Assembly (NCBI GenBank): GCA_022710255.1 | Contig: JAKLHG010000085.1 | Location: 3,511 to 10,787 of the forward strand | Reading direction: 5' to 3' | Length of the DNA: 7,277 nucleotides | From: Candidatus Hydrogenedentota bacterium | GTDB lineage: Bacteria > Hydrogenedentota > Hydrogenedentia > Hydrogenedentales > CAITNO01 | Shown here: positions 1 through 4,666 of the stretch, piece after piece | Layout of the letters: the number at the start of each line of letters is the position of its first letter | Position numbering within the stretch: position 1 is the stretch's first letter | Position numbers and translations under genes: made by a program | Notes under the pieces: model-generated | Told to the model about the DNA's origin: nothing | What the model saw: the letters and a program-made list of their open reading frames with translations, nothing else | The model's database searches: none

Positions 1-364
1 AGTCGACCGGCTGCAGGTCGAAATCGATGCGATGTCGCAGCGCATTGAAAAGGCCAAGGAAGAATATGAAGCGAACCGGGCAAACATGACGGAAGATGAA
101 CGGTTTGACAAACGCGCCCAGATAGAATCCGACTTCGGGCAGTACCGCAGCGAACTCGAGCGGCGTCAGCGCCTCATTGACACGCAAGAAGAGCGCGTGT
201 TGAAAGAAGTGGTGACCGATATCGAGAAAGTGCTTACGGGCATTGCGGAAAAAGAAGGGTACCACCTGGTACTAAACGCCTCGAAAGGCCCCCGGGCCAG
301 TGTGCTCTATCATAGCGCCACCATTGACATCACTCCCCGTATCCTCGAGGAACTGAATAAGTAG
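1..364 (+). CDS. OmpH/Skp-family periplasmic chaperone, 3' part
   Basis: The reading frame is already open at base 2 and ends at TAG 362-364, giving the last 120 residues; the true start, and any signal peptide, lies left of the window. Residues before about 75 are rich in Glu, Lys, Arg and Gln with almost no Pro or Gly, as expected of the long alpha-helical tentacle of Skp. The C-terminal part, with GYHLVLNAS, VLYHSATIDIT and the ending ILEELNK, matches the usual closing strand-and-helix pattern of OmpH/Skp proteins (a VLY…IDIT…L..LN pattern). Known family role: a trimeric periplasmic holdase that carries unfolded outer-membrane proteins toward the BAM complex. Its place just before lpxD repeats the common bamA-skp-lpxD order. 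An ATG at 32 is inside the coiled region and is not a credible start. The family call is firm; the exact chaperone function is inferred. Confidence 0.85.
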   Translation, partial: VDRLQVEIDAMSQRIEKAKEEYEANRANMTEDERFDKRAQIESDFGQYRSELERRQRLIDTQEERVLKEVVTDIEKVLTGIAEKEGYHLVLNASKGPRASVLYHSATIDITPRILEELNK

Positions 365-522
365 CATGTCGGCTCCTGCCGGAATGTGCTTTCGGAAGAC
401 GTCACATCGGGTCTTTCACCCTGCGGCTCCGGTGACCTTGCCATGCCAGGAGCCCATGGGTTCTTCCTCCAAATTGCGATAGTGCCTCCGGCTATCTGCA
501 CGGATACGCTTTCAAGAATAAG

Positions 523-552
523 ACGCGTTCCAAATTTAATTTTGGAACGCGT
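523..552. promoter_or_regulatory. Near-perfect 30-bp palindrome, candidate operator upstream of lpxD
   Basis: The left arm ACGCGTTCCAAA (523-534) and right arm TTTGGAACGCGT (541-552) are exact reverse complements over 12 bp, separated by TTTAAT. Read as a DNA palindrome about the 537/538 axis, 14 of 15 base pairs are symmetric; only 535/540 break it. The right arm covers the -35 hexamer of the promoter at 542-570, a typical position for a repressor operator. The core ACGCGT is itself palindromic, so ACGCGTTC also appears as a direct repeat at 523-530 and 547-554, 24 bp apart. As RNA it would form a 12-bp hairpin, but the bases that follow (TCATCATTACCC) are not a U-tract, so a terminator is the less likely reading. 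The structure is seen directly; the operator role is inferred. Confidence 0.6.
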
Positions 553-570
553 TCATCATTACCCTACAAT
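542..570 (+). promoter_or_regulatory. Predicted sigma70-type promoter for lpxD-lpxC/fabZ
   Basis: The -35 box TTGGAA (542-547, 4 of 6 consensus) and -10 box TACAAT (565-570, 5 of 6) are separated by exactly 17 bp. Transcription would begin near 577, giving a leader of about 67 nt before the lpxD ATG at 644. The -35 box lies inside the right arm of the palindrome at 523-552. If real, it gives the lipid A genes a promoter separate from any read-through from the Skp-like gene. Confidence 0.5.
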
Positions 571-573
571 AGT

Positions 574-618
574 AACCGTACACACACCCGCCATCAGCCA
601 TAGCCGGTGTACACGGTT
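574..618 (+). repeat. Interrupted inverted repeat at the predicted lpxD transcription start
   Basis: AACCGT (574-579) pairs with ACGGTT (613-618), and the adjoining ACAC (580-583) pairs with GTGT (607-610), leaving a two-base bulge (611-612) and a 23-nt loop. It begins at about the predicted +1 position and ends 8 nt before the Shine-Dalgarno sequence. It could be a second protein-binding site or a leader hairpin. Because predicted +1 falls within the left arm, a full RNA stem would form only on transcripts that start further upstream. Confidence 0.3.
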
Positions 619-626
619 GTTACAGC

Positions 627-631
627 AGGAG
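627..631 (+). promoter_or_regulatory. Ribosome-binding site of lpxD
   Basis: AGGAG lies 12 nt before the ATG at 644. The spacing is somewhat long, but this is the only Shine-Dalgarno-like sequence close to the start that the LpxD family alignment predicts. Confidence 0.5.
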
Positions 632-643
632 AATACTCCCAGT

Positions 644-1696
644 ATGGAGATCAAGGTCCGGCAAATCGCGGAACTTGTAGGCGGCACGGTGCAAGGTGAT
701 CCGGAAACCGTGATTCACGGGGTAAATGGATTGCAGGAAGCCCGGCCGGGCGAAATCACATTCGCGCGCAGCCCCCGTTATTTTGACCAGCTCCGCCTAT
801 CCAGGGCATCCGCCGCCCTCGTACCCTCCCCGGTTCCCGACGCCCCGATGGTAACGATCTGTGTAAAAAATCCTGATATGGCTTTCCTGATGACATTGAA
901 TCAGCTGGCGCCACCGCCTTCCCGCCTCCCTTTGGGTATCCACCCCGGCGCCAGTATCGCACCGGGGGTTCTCCTCGGAACTGATGTTACGGTAGGTGCC
1001 TTTGTATGCATTGATTCCGGGGCTGCCATCGGTGACCGCACCGTGCTGTACCCTGGCGTGTACATCGGCCCCCGTTGCCGTATCGGCACCGATACCGTCC
1101 TCTACCCCAATGTCGTGGTCCGTGAGGATACGGAAATCGGTAACCGATGCATCCTTCATGCCGGTGCGTGCATCGGCAGTGACGGTTTTGGTTTTGCGGA
1201 CCTGAGCGGACACTGGCACAAAATTCCCCAAACAGGAATAGTTGTAATAGGGGATGATGTTGAAATAGGAAGCAATACCACCATAGACCGCGCAACGTTC
1301 GGTGAAACTCGGGTGGGTTCGGGCACGAAGATTGACAATTTAGTTCAAATTGGGCACAATGTACAAGTAGGTGAACATTGTGCCATTGCCGGCAAGGCGG
1401 GCATCGCGGGCAGCGCCCGAATCGGCAATCATGTGCGCATCGGCGCGGATGCCGGAATAGCGGGCCATATTTCCATCGGCGATGGCGTGACCGTAGGCGC
1501 CCGGGCCGGCGTGATGCGTTCCATACCGGAAAATAAGACAGTATCGGGATTTCCCGCCATTGACCATGGCCGACAGCGTCGGGTGATGGTGGCGCAACAG
1601 CGCACCCCCGAAATGCTGCATCAACTGGCCAGGATCGAGCGAGATATCAAGGAGTTGAAAGACGATTTAAATCATGAAACAACGGACAATCAGTGA
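644..1696 (+). CDS. lpxD: UDP-3-O-(3-hydroxyacyl)glucosamine N-acyltransferase LpxD
   Basis: This 350-residue protein has the family's usual length. LpxD transfers a 3-hydroxyacyl chain from acyl-ACP to the 2-amino group of UDP-3-O-acyl-glucosamine, the third step of lipid A synthesis, in the cytoplasm. Residues 1-98 form the uridine-binding N-domain (TVIHGVNGLQEARPGEITF). Residues 99-295 are a left-handed beta-helix of hexapeptide repeats (IGPRCRIGTDTVLYPN and many IG.. steps). GSDGFGFA is at 178-185, the catalytic-type histidine is H238 in DNLVQIGHNV, and H275 in GIAGHISI matches the second conserved histidine. A C-terminal helix (about 322-345) is typical. ATG 644 is chosen because the family begins exactly there and AGGAG precedes it; the frame is open upstream to 386 without similarity. 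The 3' end overlaps lpxC-fabZ by 23 nt, so the two are probably co-transcribed and translationally coupled. Confidence 0.96.
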   Translation: MEIKVRQIAELVGGTVQGDPETVIHGVNGLQEARPGEITFARSPRYFDQLRLSRASAALVPSPVPDAPMVTICVKNPDMAFLMTLNQLAPPPSRLPLGIHPGASIAPGVLLGTDVTVGAFVCIDSGAAIGDRTVLYPGVYIGPRCRIGTDTVLYPNVVVREDTEIGNRCILHAGACIGSDGFGFADLSGHWHKIPQTGIVVIGDDVEIGSNTTIDRATFGETRVGSGTKIDNLVQIGHNVQVGEHCAIAGKAGIAGSARIGNHVRIGADAGIAGHISIGDGVTVGARAGVMRSIPENKTVSGFPAIDHGRQRRVMVAQQRTPEMLHQLARIERDIKELKDDLNHETTDNQ

Positions 1697-2996
1697 AACG
1701 GTCTCCTATAACGGCGTGGGCCTGCATACGGGCAGCCTTACCACGGTGACCTTCAAGCCCGCTCCGGCGGACACGGGTATCGTGTTTTACAGGACCGACC
1801 TGGATGCGGCACCGGCGATACCGGCGCTGGTGGACAATGTTGTGGACGTGTCCCGGGGCACTACCATCGGCATCGGCGATGTCAAGATCCACACCATTGA
1901 ACATGCCATGTCGAGCCTGGCGGGTCTGGGCATTGACAATCTTATCGTGGAAGTGGACGCGGACGAGATCCCCGTGGGAGACGGCAGCGCCCTTCCGGTC
2001 ATGAATACGCTGCTCAAGGCGGGTATCGTCGAATTGGAATCGGAAAAGCAATATATCCGCGTCGACCACCCGGTTTACTACCGCAAAGATGATGTGACGC
2101 TGAGCATTCTACCCTCCGATGACCTCCGCATTACCATGACGATAGCCTATGACCATCCAACGGTGGGAACCCAGTACGCCTCCTTCACGATAACGGAAGA
2201 CGCCTTTCGAAAGGAGCTCGCCCCGGCGCGCACGTTTTGCTTTCTCCGGGAAGTGAAGATGTTGCAGGAAGCGGGGCTCATCCGGGGCGGCAGCCTGGAA
2301 AGCGCTGTCGTTATCGGCGACAACGGCATTCTCAATGACACGCTGCGTTTTCCGGACGAATTTGTGCGGCACAAGATACTGGACCTTCTGGGGGACACCT
2401 ATCTGCTCGGCCACCCGCTCAAAGGCCATATCATCGGCGCCAAGTGCGGCCACGAGAAGAACGTGAACTTTTCCAAGCAGATTCAAAAGGTTTTCGCCGG
2501 CACAAGACCGGAATTCCTGATGCGCCCGTACAAACAGAAGGTGCGTCGCACCCCGCCCGCGCTGGATGTGAACAAGATCATGAAAATCCTCCCCCACCGT
2601 TATCCTTTCCTGTTGGTGGACCGGATTTTAAGTTACGAGCCCTTTAAAACCGTTACGGGCATCAAGAACGTCACGGTGAACGAGCCCTTCTTTCAGGGGC
2701 ACTGGCCGCATATTCCTGTAATGCCCGGCGTCCTCATCATTGAGGCCATGGCGCAAGTGGCCGCCGTGCTGGTTTTCGGCGACAACGGGGAAACGAACGG
2801 CCGGCTGGCGTTTCTCATGGGCCTTGAAAAGGCGCGTTTCCGTGATACTGTGGTCCCGGGCGACCAACTGGTGCTGAAAGCGGAAATGATGCACTACCGG
2901 CATAACGCCTGCAAAATACGGGCTTATGCGCTGGTGGACGACACCGTCGCCGCTGAGGCGGTGATGTCTTTCGGCATCATGCAACTGGAAGAGTAG
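1674..2996 (+). CDS. lpxC/fabZ: Bifunctional LpxC / FabZ fusion (UDP-3-O-acyl-GlcNAc deacetylase and 3-hydroxyacyl-ACP dehydratase)
   Basis: One uninterrupted 440-residue frame joins two enzymes. Residues 1 to about 285 are LpxC, the zinc deacetylase that commits flux to lipid A. It starts MKQRTISETVSYNGVGLHTG and has HTIEHAMSSLAGLGIDN (H77, with E76), PARTF (185-189), RHKILDLLGD (H233 and D237) and the catalytic-type H260 in KCGHEKN. H77, H233 and D237 match the three zinc ligands. After a short basic linker (about 286-297), residues 298-440 are FabZ: ILPHRYPFLLVDRI, then GHWPHIPVMPGVLIIEAMAQ with catalytic-type H343 and E357 at the expected 14-residue spacing. All key residues of both domains are present, so both halves look active. 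Such fusions are known in Bacteroidetes and related groups. Translation starts within the end of lpxD; the nearest AAGGAG (1649-1654) is 19 nt away, so coupling to lpxD is likely. lpxA, often next in fusion-bearing genomes, does not follow. Confidence 0.96.
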   Translation: MKQRTISETVSYNGVGLHTGSLTTVTFKPAPADTGIVFYRTDLDAAPAIPALVDNVVDVSRGTTIGIGDVKIHTIEHAMSSLAGLGIDNLIVEVDADEIPVGDGSALPVMNTLLKAGIVELESEKQYIRVDHPVYYRKDDVTLSILPSDDLRITMTIAYDHPTVGTQYASFTITEDAFRKELAPARTFCFLREVKMLQEAGLIRGGSLESAVVIGDNGILNDTLRFPDEFVRHKILDLLGDTYLLGHPLKGHIIGAKCGHEKNVNFSKQIQKVFAGTRPEFLMRPYKQKVRRTPPALDVNKIMKILPHRYPFLLVDRILSYEPFKTVTGIKNVTVNEPFFQGHWPHIPVMPGVLIIEAMAQVAAVLVFGDNGETNGRLAFLMGLEKARFRDTVVPGDQLVLKAEMMHYRHNACKIRAYALVDDTVAAEAVMSFGIMQLEE

Positions 2997-3010
2997 CTGT
3001 TCGCATCGGC

Positions 3011-3019
3011 AAAGGAGGA
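3011..3019 (+). promoter_or_regulatory. Strong Shine-Dalgarno that sets the glutaredoxin start
   Basis: AAAGGAGGA is a near-ideal ribosome-binding site. Its AGGAGG core (3013-3018) is 8 nt from the GTG at 3027 and 5 nt from the in-frame TTG at 3024. Spacing and codon frequency both favour GTG. Confidence 0.7.
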
Positions 3020-3026
3020 CCTTTTG

Positions 3027-3275
3027 GTGAACATCATCTTATACAGCGCGGACTTCTGCGGCGACTGCCGTGCGTTACGCGCATGGATGGACCGGGAAGG
3101 TATCCCCTATGAACACCGGGATATCCGCAAACACCCGGAATATGCCGTGGAACTGGAGGAAAAGACTGGAAAACAGGGGGTACCCTATCTGATTATTGAC
3201 GGGGAGTGGAAGCGCGGCTACGAACCGGGACGCGCCTTTTCAGAGGCCTTTGCCCGGTCCTTGTTCGGCCTGTAG
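3027..3275 (+). CDS. Small glutaredoxin/NrdH-like thiol-disulfide protein
   Basis: This 82-residue protein has a thioredoxin fold of minimal glutaredoxin size. It starts NIILYSADFCGDCRALRAWM, with the redox motif CGDC (C11 and C14) after the first beta strand. Helix 1 and the second strand follow (GIPYEHRDIRKHPE), then the cis-proline loop QGVPYLIIDGEW (P53) and an RGYEPG turn. Family role: glutathione- or thioredoxin-reductase-dependent reduction of protein disulfides, or electron delivery to a reductase; the real partner cannot be read here. CGDC is not the classical CPYC of Grx1. There is no signal peptide, so it is cytoplasmic. It lies 30 nt after lpxC-fabZ on the same strand with its own strong Shine-Dalgarno, so it is probably the last gene of that transcript. 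A start one codon earlier (TTG 3024) is possible. Confidence 0.88.
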   Translation: MNIILYSADFCGDCRALRAWMDREGIPYEHRDIRKHPEYAVELEEKTGKQGVPYLIIDGEWKRGYEPGRAFSEAFARSLFGL

Positions 3276-3291
3276 CATTCATGGCGCCGGG

Positions 3292-4395
3292 TCAGTCCGC
3301 AACGATGGCGTCCAGTTCCAATTCGAAGAGCAAATCGTCCCGGCAAATATCCGTATGGGCGAGAATACCGGGAAGGCGCGGCATGCCGCGCTCCCGCATG
3401 CAGGCCGCCAATACACCCATATCTTCAGCGTGTTTGAAGTAGGCAATGGACCGCGAAACACTTTTCCAGTCCATGCCCCGGGATTCCAGAATAGCCTGAA
3501 CCACATCCAGCGTCAGCTGCACCTGGGCACGGACATCACCGACATGTACGCTTGCTCCGGAAGGTTCAATACTTGCGGTGCCGGACACGAACAGGCGGCG
3601 TACCCCGCCCGTGGCGAATTCCACGGCGCGGCTGAAGGCGCTTCCATATTCAAAGGAAGGCCGTTGCAGGGGCGAGGGCACTTCCACAAGGGCGGCCTTA
3701 TTTTCCGGATATGCCATCGCTATCAGGCCGCCCGTGAGCGCAGCGCCGCCGCCGTTCCAGCAGCCGATGCCCGTGCTTGCCGGCACAAGCCGGTCAAACA
3801 GGTTGCGCTTCACAAAAAACGCCGTACGCACCGCGTTAAAAACATCGTACCATTCCAGCATATCCCGGTTATAAAACCACGTGCGCGCGACATGCGTGAA
3901 ATCCATGCCCACTTCGCCCAGGGCGTGCTCCATGAGATGAAACACTTCCTGCGTCTGCTCTTTACGGGAGGCGGAACAATCTTGCGGCACGATGCCGCCC
4001 AGGCGGCAGTATTGAACGCCGTTCACGCGGTAGGACACGCCCGCCAATGTGCTGCCGAGGCGCAACGGAACGACTTCGGGCCCTGCGATAGCCCGCGCAA
4101 GAAGGCCATAGAAAGACGCGGCATGCGCCTTGCGGCCTTCCAGCCAGGTGACGGGACACGGTAATGCGCCGAAAGCCTCCTGCAATACGGGTAGGGCATC
4201 ACCGGGAACACCGAACACATCCAGCGAAAGCGGAATCGCCCCTTTCTCTTGTATGACCCGCGCCAGGCGCTGACAGTCCGCCTGAAATGCGTCCGGAGCC
4301 TGGCCCTGCACGGCCAAATAATAGTGAACGCTTCCAGGGCGCTCCATGGAAACGACTTGCACATCAGCGTCCAGATTTTTTGTAAGCACATTCAT
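3292..4395 (-). CDS. RidA/YjgF-superfamily protein, FkbO/Hyg5 chorismatase-like, two domains
   Basis: The protein has 367 residues, about three times a single RidA and close to the FkbO/Hyg5/XanB2 chorismatase group, which is built from tandem Rid-like folds. Visible motifs are RTWFYNRDMLEWYDVFNAVR (171-190), STGIG (207-211), RPSFEYGSAFSRAVEF (245-260), and a C-terminal Rid core with LFVSGTASI (268-276), HVGDVRAQVQLTLDVVQAIL (284-303) and AYFKHAEDM (318-326). The ending DLLFELELDAI puts E360 at the conserved Rid glutamate. By hand alignment, the arginine that binds the substrate carboxylate in RidA (R105 in E. coli) has no clear counterpart, which argues against a plain enamine deaminase. Known chorismatases hydrolyse chorismate to dihydroxy- or hydroxybenzoates; whether this one does is unknown. 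No signal peptide is seen. The frame is open to 4491, but similarity starts near ATG 4395. A TTG at 4401, 8 nt after an AAGGA, is an alternative start. It stands alone and converges on the glutaredoxin gene. Confidence 0.8.
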   Translation of the reverse strand: MNVLTKNLDADVQVVSMERPGSVHYYLAVQGQAPDAFQADCQRLARVIQEKGAIPLSLDVFGVPGDALPVLQEAFGALPCPVTWLEGRKAHAASFYGLLARAIAGPEVVPLRLGSTLAGVSYRVNGVQYCRLGGIVPQDCSASRKEQTQEVFHLMEHALGEVGMDFTHVARTWFYNRDMLEWYDVFNAVRTAFFVKRNLFDRLVPASTGIGCWNGGGAALTGGLIAMAYPENKAALVEVPSPLQRPSFEYGSAFSRAVEFATGGVRRLFVSGTASIEPSGASVHVGDVRAQVQLTLDVVQAILESRGMDWKSVSRSIAYFKHAEDMGVLAACMRERGMPRLPGILAHTDICRDDLLFELELDAIVAD

Positions 4396-4450
4396 CAGCA
4401 ATACAATGTTCCTTAGCCCCCTGATTCTGTTGTTAAACACCGTCCCCGCA

Positions 4451-4461
4451 GGGAAGTTCCC
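4451..4461. promoter_or_regulatory. Perfect 11-bp palindrome upstream of the RidA-like gene
   Basis: GGGAA-G-TTCCC is symmetric around 4456. Its position 56 nt before the ATG at 4395 would suit a regulator site, but an 11-bp palindrome can occur by chance and no promoter could be placed beside it. Confidence 0.2.
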
Positions 4462-4531
4462 CGGACACCATAATCTGCGCAGAAGAGGCAACCGGCCTTG
4501 AGACCAGGCTTAAGCGTTTTACTGTTAACAC

Positions 4532-4588
4532 GGGATATCACCCGGATGCACACAAGGCGCAAGGGCCTCTGGCTTGGAGGTGATACCC
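4532..4588. repeat. Imperfect inverted repeat in the 4.4-4.7 kb intergenic region
   Basis: GGGATATCACC (4532-4542) and GGTGATACCCC (4578-4588) are reverse complements at 10 of 11 positions, with a 35-nt spacer. Function is unknown; it may be a paired protein site or part of an RNA leader. Confidence 0.25.
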
Positions 4589-4629
4589 CTGACCGGAACG
4601 ATGTCAACACAAAGCACCTATGCCTTCTC

Positions 4630-4666
4630 CGGCCAAAGGCCGCCCTGTGGCTTCGCCGCAGCTTTT
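4630..4666 (+). terminator. Two tandem hairpins at the 3' end of the propeller-cytochrome gene
   Basis: CGGCC-AAA-GGCCG (4630-4642) is followed by CTGTGGC-TTC-GCCGCAG (4645-4661, one G-U pair in plus-strand RNA) and then CTTTT. Read on the plus strand this resembles a short intrinsic terminator, but no plus-strand gene lies just upstream. On the minus strand the hairpins follow the TAA at 4667-4665 directly but lack a U-tract. They may mark the 3' end of the minus-strand mRNA or block antisense entry; the call is weak. Confidence 0.25.

Larger units (their letters stand above)
365..643. other. Intergenic region between the Skp-like gene and lpxD
   Basis: These 279 nt separate two genes that are often almost contiguous elsewhere. 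The lpxD frame stays open back to 386, but the predicted extension has no LpxD similarity (many Pro, Cys and Thr, no family motifs), so I treat the stretch as non-coding. It holds a strong palindrome (523-552), a sigma70-like promoter (542-570), an interrupted inverted repeat (574-618) and the lpxD ribosome-binding site (627-631). A loose 8-bp inverted pair, GGCTCCTG at 371-378 with CAGGAGCC at 447-454, is also present and may be chance. Confidence 0.7.
4396..4664. other. Intergenic region between the RidA-like and propeller-cytochrome genes
   Basis: These 269 nt hold the upstream region of the minus-strand RidA-like gene and the 3' flank of the propeller-cytochrome gene. I found no convincing promoter for the RidA-like gene: a minus-strand TTAACA (4524-4529) resembles a -35 box but no -10 box follows. 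An 11-bp perfect palindrome GGGAAGTTCCC (4451-4461) lies 56 nt before the start. An imperfect inverted repeat (4532-4542 with 4578-4588) and two hairpins at 4630-4661 are also present. Short open frames here show no recognisable protein. Confidence 0.6.

Noticed and set aside
523..552. Intrinsic terminator for the Skp-like gene
   Set aside because: The stem is strong, but the following bases are TCATCATTACCC rather than a U-tract, and the gene ends 160 nt earlier. Overlap with a good -35 box fits an operator better, though a terminator is not excluded.
386..643. An in-frame 86-residue N-terminal extension of LpxD
   Set aside because: The LpxD family begins at the residues encoded from 644, the extension has no recognisable motif, and the stretch contains a strong palindrome and a promoter.
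797..1231. Long antisense open frame within lpxD
   Set aside because: It lies wholly opposite a clear LpxD coding sequence and has no recognisable domain; it is a shadow of the hexapeptide repeat codons.
2109..2597. 162-codon antisense open frame within the LpxC region
   Set aside because: It is opposite conserved LpxC sequence and has no family features.
3276..3291. A terminator between the convergent glutaredoxin and RidA-like genes
   Set aside because: The 16-nt gap has only a GGCGCC palindrome and no T-tract on either strand.
3196..4164. 322-codon plus-strand open frame opposite the RidA-like gene
   Set aside because: Its composition (many His, Arg and Ala, no domain) is that of an antisense shadow, and the opposite strand carries clear Rid motifs.
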